Source: Prevotella sp. (GTDB lineage: Bacteria > Bacteroidota > Bacteroidia > Bacteroidales > Bacteroidaceae). From it: a stretch of DNA of 60,673 nucleotides. The notes below the pieces were generated by a model. That model worked only from the letters and a program-made list of their open reading frames with translations. It had not been told where the DNA came from and ran no database searches. The stretch is taken from assembly GCA_017651265.1 (NCBI GenBank), contig JAGCDO010000068.1, positions 1 to 60,673 on the forward strand, in the 5' to 3' direction. The position numbers and the translations under genes were made by a program. Shown one piece after another: positions 1 through 8,805 of the stretch. Within the stretch, counting starts at the first letter, position 1; the number at the start of each line of letters is the position of its first letter.

Positions 1-30
1 AATTGAAAATTGAAAATTGAAAATTATTCC
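1..30. repeat. AATTGAAA short tandem repeat at the left edge
   Basis: The window opens in about three copies of AATTGAAA. The same unit (TCAATTTT on the other strand) recurs at 28.6 and 36.8 kb. A multi-copy repeat at the very edge suggests the assembly broke here. Apart from this repeat, bases 1-87 show no gene and no clear terminator for the RND gene that ends at 88. Confidence 0.75.
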
Positions 31-87
31 TTTGCTGTGGATTATAAGCTTAGTCAGAAGGACAAAAGAACAAACTTCTTCTCCACA

Positions 88-3000
88 TCACCTTTTCAGT
101 TTCAGCACACATGGCAGGAAAAGGAAGAGGGGGATAATACTCAACAGCAAGCCACCAATGGTGCCTACGGCAAGAGCGTACCAGAAAGGCTGATCGTCAG
201 GACCGTCGATAAGGAAAGGAATCATGCCCAGCACGGTTGATAGTATGGTAAGAAGAATAGGAATGATCTTATGATTAAAGGCCGTTACATACCTTTTGCT
301 TCCCTTCCATCGCCCCTTCTTCCCGTCCGTATCGGCAGTCAGTAATTCCCTTTCACGCTGGTTGTTGTACTGACCGATAATGTATATCCCCGCATTCACG
401 GTCAGACCAGCCAGTAGTACCATGGCTGCAAATCCCCCTGTACCGAAAGGTACACCAGTGACAAAATACGTAAGAAAAAGTCCGATGAACGATACCGGTA
501 TGAGTAAGACAACCGCTAAGGCCTGCATCAGACTCTCATACAAGATAGCGATGATGAAGAAAATAATGACCGCCACCAGTCCGATGAGCCAGTATTGCAT
601 ACCCTCATCCTCATATGCCCCCCACGACCTGTCCATGCAGCGGAATCCCACCGGAAAATAGTTATTGAACTTCTCCGTGGTCGTCTTGATCAGTTTATTC
701 GTGTAGGAAAACGACCCCAGAACATTGAATGCCACTTCAAGGATATACTCCTGATTCTCCCTCGGAATCACATTTTTCGCCTCACGCCTGTTGATGTTCA
801 TAAAGCCAGAAGGGCGCACCACCCTTCCCCCCACGTCGATGTACGAATTCCTCAGCTGCCACTCATCAAACGAATCCATGGTCGAAGGGCGTACCACTAC
901 TGGCATCAGCCTACTGTCCGATACCTCAATCCTGTCGGCTGCCCCCTTTTCTAACAGGTTTCTTAGTACATGATATATACCCTGCGGATGCAGTCCTGAG
1001 AGCGCAAGCGCCCGCTTGTCATATTCCATATACAACTCGTCCTCCTGATTCTCATAACGTGGTATCCTGATCACCAAATCGGCCACCCGCGAGTTACCAC
1101 GCAGTTCGCGGCACATCTCCTCCGCAAAAGCATACAGGCGGTCATAGTCGTACCCTCCAATCACAATACTATTTTCGCGATGCTGCAGCTGCAGCGAATT
1201 ACTGAATCCCCGCTCGCTCACCCCATGCGTAGCCCAGTCGGCCCCGCCAATCGACACCAGCTTACCTATCACCTTACTCTCCAGCATTCCGGGAAACCCT
1301 GTCTTCAAAGCCTCGTCGGTAAAGTCCACATCAATCGTAGCCCCCTGTCCGCCTACCGATGTCTCAAACCGCCTGATTCCTTTACCATACTGCGTAAGGA
1401 AAGCCTCCACCTCCCGAATCTTCCCATTCAGCTCCTGCACACTGCCGCCCACGGGCATCTCCCCGCGTATGTGTAGCATCGTTCTGGGTTTCTTCGGACT
1501 ATACGTATTGGTAGAAAGACACATCATGAAACATTTCAGAGAACCTGCAAACATCAAGGCAAACAGCAAGAGCAAAGCCCACCGTCCGAACCGCTGCTGA
1601 CTCCACCCTACATATCGCCGGTAGATATGCGAGAATGCCACAACCAGTCGCATCCGCCATGTTCTTTTTGTGATCTTCCTCCTGCTCGAAAATCCACATT
1701 GTTCAATCAAGGCAGGAACAAACACCGAAGCCACCACAATGGCAATCACGAGATTCACCATCACCACCACCGAAAAATCTTTCAGATCGTGCCTAATGAA
1801 ATCTGGTAGCCAGAACACTATCACCAACGCCCCGATGGTAGTAAGCATCGCTGCCAGAATTCCCACGAAAGCCCTTCGGTTACAGTAATACCCATAATGA
1901 TCCACCATCACAATGGTAGCATCGATGATGATGCCCAACGACACCGTTATCCCCGCCATTGACATCGGATGCAATCGGATATCCAATAGCCAATAAAGCA
2001 CCACCGCCAGCAGGATATTCGCCAGCAGCGCCGCTGTAATCATCGCCGTATATACCCAGTTCCTTCCCCCCGAAAGCCACACGAACAACAACAGAATCAC
2101 TAGTGTGAGCGACGACCGCAGCAGAAGCGTATAAAAGTCCTTCATCTGCACCTCCGCCCGATCATATACCATCGTCGAATGCGCAGTCATGAAAGCATTC
2201 CCTGCCCCCTTCAGCACCTCTTTCACCCTCTTCGATGTCCTAATCACACTCGCATCCTTATCCGCAAACACATTTACATACACCGAGTTCATACCATTCA
2301 CGCGGTAGTAGCTCTCGGGCTTTTGCTCAAGGATACTACTTGTGGTCAGATTATTCAGGTAGATCATCTTCCCCCCCACCGTCCGCAGCGGCATCTCCTC
2401 AAATCTCTTCCCGTTCCCCTTGGAAGTCAGCACTAGCGGCACCGTCACCCTTCCCTCATCCATGGTCACCTCGCCCACCACGTCCTCCTGTCCAGTGAAA
2501 CTCCTCACCGCCTCAACGATGTCGCTGTTCGTCAAACCGTACACCTCTATCTCTTCCGCATCATACGAGATGTCCATATACAACATCTTGGTTCCCGATA
2601 CCTCCACATGGTGCACCCCCTCCATCTTCTCCACCTCGCGCTTTATTTCCTTCTCCGCCAGCTGTCTCATCTGCTCCTCCGGCATATCCGCATTCAGCTG
2701 ATAGGTAAGAATCAGCTTCACCTCATCATCATCCGCCCGCGCAGCATCCACCTCGCCCCCACTCACCACGGGGAACGACATCTGTTCAGGCAACTTCGGG
2801 CGCAGTTGTCTGAGGATGGAGGCTATTTCGAACTTCGCCATCGACACGTTCGCCTTCGGTTTCATCTCTACGAAGACCATTCCCGATCCGAATAAGCTCA
2901 TCGATGATACCTTCTCCACCCCCTTCACCGCGCTCACCGCCGCCTCAATGCGCGATGTGATATTCTGTTCCACCACCTTGGCCGACGCGTTTTGCCACCC

Positions 3001-3132
3001 ATATGAAATGGTAAGCCGCTTCCCCTGCTCCGGTCGCGGTTCATTACCGATGTCCAGGCTCGGCACCAACGCCGCCCCAATCACCATCAGGATGCACATC
3101 ACCAAAAGAATACTGAAGTTATGCCTCATCAT
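88..3132 (-). CDS. RND efflux permease subunit (second of a pair)
   Basis: Inner-membrane RND transporter of 1014 aa, the usual size of AcrB/MdtC/CusA relatives (about 1000-1050 aa). Hydrophobic segments follow the RND plan: one near residues 7-25, a block at about 335-480, one near 525, and a final block at about 860-1010, with two large periplasmic porter loops between. The TM4 motif reads GIIIDATIVMVDHY, so one acidic residue is kept where AcrB has two. The TM10 motif reads LTVNAGIYII and lacks the AcrB-type lysine. The ATG overlaps the stop of the preceding RND gene as ATGA, so the two are translationally coupled. The family is certain; the substrate is unknown, and peptide export is only inferred from the locus. 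Confidence 0.93.
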   Translation of the reverse strand: MMRHNFSILLVMCILMVIGAALVPSLDIGNEPRPEQGKRLTISYGWQNASAKVVEQNITSRIEAAVSAVKGVEKVSSMSLFGSGMVFVEMKPKANVSMAKFEIASILRQLRPKLPEQMSFPVVSGGEVDAARADDDEVKLILTYQLNADMPEEQMRQLAEKEIKREVEKMEGVHHVEVSGTKMLYMDISYDAEEIEVYGLTNSDIVEAVRSFTGQEDVVGEVTMDEGRVTVPLVLTSKGNGKRFEEMPLRTVGGKMIYLNNLTTSSILEQKPESYYRVNGMNSVYVNVFADKDASVIRTSKRVKEVLKGAGNAFMTAHSTMVYDRAEVQMKDFYTLLLRSSLTLVILLLFVWLSGGRNWVYTAMITAALLANILLAVVLYWLLDIRLHPMSMAGITVSLGIIIDATIVMVDHYGYYCNRRAFVGILAAMLTTIGALVIVFWLPDFIRHDLKDFSVVVMVNLVIAIVVASVFVPALIEQCGFSSRRKITKRTWRMRLVVAFSHIYRRYVGWSQQRFGRWALLLLFALMFAGSLKCFMMCLSTNTYSPKKPRTMLHIRGEMPVGGSVQELNGKIREVEAFLTQYGKGIRRFETSVGGQGATIDVDFTDEALKTGFPGMLESKVIGKLVSIGGADWATHGVSERGFSNSLQLQHRENSIVIGGYDYDRLYAFAEEMCRELRGNSRVADLVIRIPRYENQEDELYMEYDKRALALSGLHPQGIYHVLRNLLEKGAADRIEVSDSRLMPVVVRPSTMDSFDEWQLRNSYIDVGGRVVRPSGFMNINRREAKNVIPRENQEYILEVAFNVLGSFSYTNKLIKTTTEKFNNYFPVGFRCMDRSWGAYEDEGMQYWLIGLVAVIIFFIIAILYESLMQALAVVLLIPVSFIGLFLTYFVTGVPFGTGGFAAMVLLAGLTVNAGIYIIGQYNNQRERELLTADTDGKKGRWKGSKRYVTAFNHKIIPILLTILSTVLGMIPFLIDGPDDQPFWYALAVGTIGGLLLSIIPLFLFLPCVLKLKR

Positions 3133-6100
3133 TTCCTATATAACAGATAATACACCAAAGGAACGAAAAACAAGCTCACCAGCGTACCCACCAGCATTCC
3201 CACAATAAGGGTGAACGAAAGCGGGAACTGCAGGGCCGACCCCATATCACCGCGATGCAGCAGTGGCACAATGGCCAGCATCGTGGTGAGCGATGTCATC
3301 ACAATAGGCTTCAGTCGGCGATGCCCCGCCACCATAATCGCTTTCAGCAAAGAACACCTCTCAGGCCTCTCCACACTCCTATATAGACGATTGATGGTGT
3401 CAACCTTCAATATCGAGTCATTCACGATAATGCCGCACATCACCACCATACCAATCATCGACATGATGTTCACCGATTCCCCCGCCGCCCATACAACAAA
3501 CAGTACCAAGGCCACATCAACCACCACCTCAACTAGAATAATCATGGGCTGTATCATACTCTCAAACTGTGCAGCCAGGATGAAATAGAGCAGCAGAAGC
3601 GCCACCACAAGAACCATCAATAGTTCACTGATCATACTGCGCGACGAGAAATAACCGCCCACAAACGATGCCTGAAAGTCCCCACACCTCTCATCGTCGG
3701 TCAGCCAGGCAAGATACCTCATCACCCCCTTCACCACCTTGTCATCCGCCTTGTCGATATTGATCACCGCGAACTCCCCCTCTTCACTCGCATACAGATG
3801 CTTATAGTCGTCTGTGCGCTGTTCCTTCACCAGATAAGAGATAGGAATATCAACCCCCTCGCTATTACGAATTGTATTTCCCAGCAGCACCGCCGCATCC
3901 CTGCTGTTACTACCAATGACAACCGGCACGCTCTCACCGCCGCTGTTGATATCGTAGATACTGTTATTCCCCAGCAACTCCTTCAGTCGTGCATACAGCT
4001 GCTGGTACGAAACCCTATAATATCCCATCAGCTCCGCATCCGCCGTATATTTCAAATACGTTTCCGTGGCCACCGGCTGAATGCCCAGCTCAGGAAAGTG
4101 AGCCCGCAGCGAATCCGTCACCATGCGGGTCTGCTCAACCCTCGGTCGTCCACCCTCCCGTTTATGTAACCTGATCTGCAGGTCGGGCTCCTCAGTCGAG
4201 AAGATCATATCAAACACATTCGCAGCCAGTTCCGTCTCTATTTTAGCATGCGGATAGTGCTCCCCCATATGTTGGCGAATCGTTTCAACAGCCCTGTCAA
4301 GATCCTCCACCGATTTCCCCTTCAAATAGCACACAGCCTCACTGCTCGTAATGTTCCTGGTATGCGACAAGATGAAATCCTGTCCGCCCACCATGGTTGT
4401 CGATGTCTCCACATACGGCTTTACCGCCCCCAACAGCTCCGTCATCCTTCGGTTATTCTCCTCAGGCGTAATCCCGTTGTTCCAGTCAATGCAAACCAAG
4501 GCATCATCATGCGCAATCTCCGGCATCCGCTCCTTACGTACAAATGGGAACAACATCACGATAACCAACACGCAAACGGCGAAGAACGTCAGCATCATCC
4601 CCGCATGACGGAAGGTAAGCTCCATACCCCACTCATAGAAGCGCATCACCAGTCCATTCGTCCTCTCCACCAACCTGTTCGTCTGCTCTATCGCCCCACT
4701 GTGCTTCCTACATAGAACGAAATAATACACCGGCACCACCCATGCAGCCACCGCCAACGAGCAGAACAGCGCAATCGATACCCCCATGGCCTGATCATAG
4801 AACAGCGCCCCTGCCGTACCGCTGAGAAATATCAACGGAATAAATACCGAGCAAGTAGTGAGCACCGACGAAAGCATCGGCATTATCACCTCCTTCACAG
4901 CATCAACAATAGCCCCATCGGTCATCATCCCCTTCTGTCGGATGTTGTCTATCACGATAATTGAATTATCCACAATCATTCCAACGCCAAGGATTAACCC
5001 CGACAACGATATGATATTCAGCGAGATGCCTATCAAGTAGAAGCAAAGCAAGGTAAGAATCAGCGAAAGCGGAATCGAGACCATCACGAGCAATGGTAGC
5101 CGCCACCCACCAATAAACAGGAACAGCACCACACTGGCCATCACCACGCCCAGCACAAGGTTCCATTCTAGGTTGACGATACTATATGAAAGCAGTTGTG
5201 TCTGATCGCGTGTAACCTTAAACCTCAGTTCCGGATAATCCTTACTCAAGTCCTTCATCAGCGTATCCACCCTATGCTGCAGACCGCTCATTTGGGCGTT
5301 GCTTTGCTTGATCACAGCCATGGTAATAGCATTATTGCCTTCCGATGTCACGATACCCTTTCTCTCAGCGGCCGATTCCTCTACCTTGCAGAAATCCTTC
5401 AACTGCAACAAGCGACCTTCAATCTGCAGATAAATATCCTCAATGTCATGAACTGACAATATCTGAGCATCAAAATGAATACTATAGCGATATATACCAT
5501 CACGCACGCTCAACGCTGCCAATACGATGTTATTATCACTGATCGCCTTTTCTATATCCGAATTCGTCAGCCCGAGAGATTGCATCTTCAGTTCGTTTGG
5601 GATGATGGTAATCTGCGTGCCCACCGTTCCACTATAGTCTACCATGGCAACCTCAGGCAACTGTTCCAGTCGTTTACTAATCACGTTCCCTACCAATCTA
5701 CTTGTCTGTTCTGGCTTGCCGCCTGTAACATCCACATAGAATGCGGGAATATCCATCGCACCAATCTTCATGGCCTTTGGGCGCTCCATCCCCTTAGGCA
5801 TACTACTCATGGCACGGTCAATCTTTTCATTCACTTCGATGAAGAGCAGACTCATATCACTGCCTGGGTCGAAGGTCATGGTAATGATACCAGCATCGGT
5901 ACGTGATGTTGATTCAATTCTCTTCAGTCCTGCGACCTGCGAAAGTTGCTGACGCATTTGACTAACAATCTGTTGTTCTATCTCACGCGCCGAACTTCCT
6001 TGGGCCGACATCTGCACCACAATACGCGGCACATCTATATCAGGCATCAAAGAAACCGGTATTCGTTGGAAAGCAAGAACGCCAAGTGCTACAATGGCAA

Positions 6101-6152
6101 TCAACGACATCGTAACAGCAATCGGGCGATGAAGAAGTGTTTTAAGCATCAT
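3129..6152 (-). CDS. RND efflux permease subunit (first of a pair)
   Basis: RND transporter of 1007 aa. I start at the ATG at 6152 rather than the in-frame TTG two codons upstream, because that TTG belongs to a TTGACA repeat in the spacer. The TM4 motif is GMIVDNSIIVIDN, with Asp-Asn in place of the Asp-Asp of AcrB. The TM10 region reads VVMCGIIVNDSILKVD and has no equivalent of Lys940 at the usual place. The gene is coupled to the next permease by ATGA. Two different adjacent permeases resemble the MdtB/MdtC pair, which works as a hetero-oligomer. With the adaptor and TolC-like genes just upstream it forms a complete tripartite pump. The family is certain and the cargo unknown. Confidence 0.94.
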   Translation of the reverse strand: MMLKTLLHRPIAVTMSLIAIVALGVLAFQRIPVSLMPDIDVPRIVVQMSAQGSSAREIEQQIVSQMRQQLSQVAGLKRIESTSRTDAGIITMTFDPGSDMSLLFIEVNEKIDRAMSSMPKGMERPKAMKIGAMDIPAFYVDVTGGKPEQTSRLVGNVISKRLEQLPEVAMVDYSGTVGTQITIIPNELKMQSLGLTNSDIEKAISDNNIVLAALSVRDGIYRYSIHFDAQILSVHDIEDIYLQIEGRLLQLKDFCKVEESAAERKGIVTSEGNNAITMAVIKQSNAQMSGLQHRVDTLMKDLSKDYPELRFKVTRDQTQLLSYSIVNLEWNLVLGVVMASVVLFLFIGGWRLPLLVMVSIPLSLILTLLCFYLIGISLNIISLSGLILGVGMIVDNSIIVIDNIRQKGMMTDGAIVDAVKEVIMPMLSSVLTTCSVFIPLIFLSGTAGALFYDQAMGVSIALFCSLAVAAWVVPVYYFVLCRKHSGAIEQTNRLVERTNGLVMRFYEWGMELTFRHAGMMLTFFAVCVLVIVMLFPFVRKERMPEIAHDDALVCIDWNNGITPEENNRRMTELLGAVKPYVETSTTMVGGQDFILSHTRNITSSEAVCYLKGKSVEDLDRAVETIRQHMGEHYPHAKIETELAANVFDMIFSTEEPDLQIRLHKREGGRPRVEQTRMVTDSLRAHFPELGIQPVATETYLKYTADAELMGYYRVSYQQLYARLKELLGNNSIYDINSGGESVPVVIGSNSRDAAVLLGNTIRNSEGVDIPISYLVKEQRTDDYKHLYASEEGEFAVINIDKADDKVVKGVMRYLAWLTDDERCGDFQASFVGGYFSSRSMISELLMVLVVALLLLYFILAAQFESMIQPMIILVEVVVDVALVLFVVWAAGESVNIMSMIGMVVMCGIIVNDSILKVDTINRLYRSVERPERCSLLKAIMVAGHRRLKPIVMTSLTTMLAIVPLLHRGDMGSALQFPLSFTLIVGMLVGTLVSLFFVPLVYYLLYRK

Positions 6153-6180
6153 TGTCAACTGTCAACTAATTATCAATTGA
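6151..6180. repeat. TTGACA/CAATTGATAATT repeat at an adaptor-permease junction
   Basis: Minus-strand sequence of the type CAATTGATAATTAGTTGACA followed by a further TTGACA unit. It supplies the adaptor's last codons and TAG stop, fills the short spacer, and runs up to the permease ATG. Related units occur at 44130-44157 and 48350-48385. Confidence 0.6.
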
Positions 6181-7284
6181 TGAAATCGTCACCTCCGTAT
6201 CGTCCGCCAGATTAAGGTTACCTGACGTAATAACGATATCACCCTCATTAACCGTCGTCTGTTTCTTCTCACAACCAGTGATAGCATAACTCGTCAGATT
6301 ACTATATTGAATATCTACGTATGTCCAAACAACACGACTCGTCTTCTTGTCATAGACAAACACCACATGATATCCGTCACGTTCAACCACCGCCTCCTTG
6401 GGCACAACAAGCATATCATGAACAGAGTTCTCGATGACAATCTTTACGTTCATTCCATCAAGAAGTCTGCCAGAAGTATTCTTCACCCTTGCCTTGACTG
6501 AAACAAGTCCTTTCTCATCAATTGTAGGATTGATTTCAGTAACGGTTCCGTTCAGCACCATGTTTTCATCAATATAAGGAGATACTCTTACGGCAGTTCC
6601 TTTATTTACAGAAGCAAGTTCCGACTCAAGGATTTTGAATTCCACATCAAAGAAGGAGTCGTCTATCAATGTACAAAACTTATCTCCACGCTGATGAGGA
6701 CGCGCCACAAGGTCAGCTATCTTTCCGCCAAAAGGAGCTATAAGTCTACAATCCGAGAGCGATGTCTCGGCTGCTCTTATGGCGAATTTTGCAGAATAAT
6801 AACCAGATGTCATTTCTGCTCTTTTCATGACATCAGCAGGCACATTCTTAGCATCGGCCTCATAACCAAGACCAATCAGTTTATCTTGCAGATCTACTTT
6901 TGCTTTCTCCAAATCGTGTTTCGCTCTTTCCAGTGCGGCACTCATATCACGGGTGTCTGCAACGGCAAGCACCATTCCTCTTGATACCCTTTGACCATTC
7001 TTTACGTTCACGCTTCTAAGGATTTCGCCCGCTTTCGGACACATCAACTCAGCTCGTCGAATGGCAACCAACTTACCATTACACAGTATCTGCATCTGGA
7101 ACACCTGCTTACGAAGCACCACGGTATCTACCTCCACAATAGTTTGTTCCATTGCAGCTATGGGTAACTCTTTCTCTTCTTTTTCCTTTTTATGTGTCAA
7201 CGAGAATACCACAAACACAACGACACCAGTAAGAAGTAAGCCTGCGATAGAAGAAATCGCGATCTTTATATATCTCTTTCTCAT
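6166..7284 (-). CDS. RND periplasmic adaptor (membrane fusion protein)
   Basis: A 372-aa adaptor that would bridge the RND permease and the TolC-like channel. An N-terminal membrane anchor spans about residues 8-30; there is no lipobox, so it is anchored by a helix. Barrel-sandwich (lipoyl-like) halves lie near residues 75-110 (CPKAGEILRSVNVKNGQRV) and 180-205 (APFGGKIADLVARPHQRGDK). A short helical hairpin at about 115-175 is rich in Ala, Lys and Glu. A beta-barrel and membrane-proximal domain follow. The last codons and stop lie in a repeat. The gene sits 6 bp after the TolC-like stop, in the same operon. Confidence 0.93.
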   Translation of the reverse strand: MRKRYIKIAISSIAGLLLTGVVVFVVFSLTHKKEKEEKELPIAAMEQTIVEVDTVVLRKQVFQMQILCNGKLVAIRRAELMCPKAGEILRSVNVKNGQRVSRGMVLAVADTRDMSAALERAKHDLEKAKVDLQDKLIGLGYEADAKNVPADVMKRAEMTSGYYSAKFAIRAAETSLSDCRLIAPFGGKIADLVARPHQRGDKFCTLIDDSFFDVEFKILESELASVNKGTAVRVSPYIDENMVLNGTVTEINPTIDEKGLVSVKARVKNTSGRLLDGMNVKIVIENSVHDMLVVPKEAVVERDGYHVVFVYDKKTSRVVWTYVDIQYSNLTSYAITGCEKKQTTVNEGDIVITSGNLNLADDTEVTISSIDN

Positions 7285-7290
7285 GATAAC

Positions 7291-8757
7291 TTATTGTATT
7301 AAAGATTCAAAATCAACTGTCAAATCACTATTATGCTGCCAATCATACAGGGTGGCCTTCTGCAAGGTGTAATAATCGTTCCAAAAAGACGACAGCTGGA
7401 CTATATATTGCGCCTTGGCAGATTCAAGTTCCTGTTGAGCCGTATTAAGTTCTGTTACAGAAATAGCACCAGTCTCATACCGCTTACGTGTTATTTCATA
7501 ACGCTCAACCGCTATTTCCTGTGCGCGAAGGGCATCCTTACATTGTGTAGGTTGTGCATTGAATTGCGTTACCTTTTTACGAATATCCTGCATATAGTCA
7601 AGATGCTCTTGTTCAAGTTGCGTCTTCACCACGTCAAGTTGCGCCTGCGCCATCTTTATCCTGCCTTTGCTCATGCCCCAATCGAAAATGGGTAATGATA
7701 TCGTCAATCCGATAATCTCGTTATCCATCAAATGACTATAAGCGTTTCCCAAAGAACGACCTGTCTGAGTAAACCCGAGTTCACTGCTAACGGTCATTTT
7801 TATACCCTTATTAGCCTTTGCCTGCGCCAGAGTTTTCTGGGCTTCGAGCATTTGCAGTTTCTGGTTAAGACTATGCGATGAGTTGCTTATGGCTTTTTGC
7901 AGCACATCATCGGCATTGACCAGAATTTCAGGAATAGTAATTGGTGGTAGCAGATCAGCATTCTCGTAGTTTGTTAAACGAAGATATGAGAACAACTCAT
8001 ACATACTTTCATCAAGAGCTATCTTGTTCTTCTTTACCGCTAAACGAGCATTGATCAACGACAGTTCCATCTGAAGCACCTCACTCTTCGTCGTTGTGGT
8101 CAGGTTCAACCTACTTTTCGACAACTCATAGAGGCGATCACGTTCTTCCACAGTTGCAACACTTTGCTTATACGCAGACTGGGCAGCAAGAACGTTGAAA
8201 AACAAAGATGTAACCCTTATGGTTATGTCTTGTAACGAACTGATATAATTGCGTTCTGCTATTTGATACTCCACAGGTGCAGTCTTCTTTTCCCATTTCA
8301 GTGAATTGTAGGAACTCAAGCTTTGGTTATAACTAATACGGAGCGGCTGCGAGTTATAAGTCTTTTCATTATAATCAAACTGATCCAATCTGTACAGGTA
8401 CGATTGGAGAGAGAGTGTGCCACCCGTAGCCGCAATTCTTTGGTCAAGCGAGAGTGTCAGGTAGTTGGTCAACGTGTTATTGTTTACCTGATTAACACGT
8501 CCCGTCTCAAAATCACGAGCTTCCACAACTGAATGATTGAACTGTCCTAACATACCCCCAAGATTCACCGATGGTTTCAGTTCTGCCCTAAACGCGCGAT
8601 ACTGCCAATATTTACTCATAAAAGAGAAACGGGCTATCTGCGCATCAAGAGAGTTTTCCTGTGCTATCCTTATCGCGTTAGCAAGGGTTAGCGTCTGAGC
8701 CTTGATTGTACAACAGCCCATCCATAGCGTTATTATATATATACCAATTCTTCTCAT
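7291..8757 (-). CDS. TolC-family outer-membrane channel
   Basis: A 488-aa TolC-like outer membrane efflux protein. A signal peptide covers roughly residues 1-20 (cleavage after IKA). The mature N-terminus, LTLANAIRIAQENSLDAQIA, is the classic first helix of the family. Long heptad-like helices recur in both halves (about 180-240 and 345-470), as expected for the trimeric tunnel. It is the first gene of the four-gene pump and lies 48 bp after the O-antigen-ligase-like gene with no terminator seen between, so it may be co-transcribed with the peptide locus. Its composition is richer in A+T than the two permeases. Confidence 0.93.
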   Translation of the reverse strand: MRRIGIYIITLWMGCCTIKAQTLTLANAIRIAQENSLDAQIARFSFMSKYWQYRAFRAELKPSVNLGGMLGQFNHSVVEARDFETGRVNQVNNNTLTNYLTLSLDQRIAATGGTLSLQSYLYRLDQFDYNEKTYNSQPLRISYNQSLSSYNSLKWEKKTAPVEYQIAERNYISSLQDITIRVTSLFFNVLAAQSAYKQSVATVEERDRLYELSKSRLNLTTTTKSEVLQMELSLINARLAVKKNKIALDESMYELFSYLRLTNYENADLLPPITIPEILVNADDVLQKAISNSSHSLNQKLQMLEAQKTLAQAKANKGIKMTVSSELGFTQTGRSLGNAYSHLMDNEIIGLTISLPIFDWGMSKGRIKMAQAQLDVVKTQLEQEHLDYMQDIRKKVTQFNAQPTQCKDALRAQEIAVERYEITRKRYETGAISVTELNTAQQELESAKAQYIVQLSSFWNDYYTLQKATLYDWQHNSDLTVDFESLIQ

Positions 8758-8805
8758 CTTATTATATCATATAAGTTTTGCAAACTATACCATATTATGC
8801 TGATT

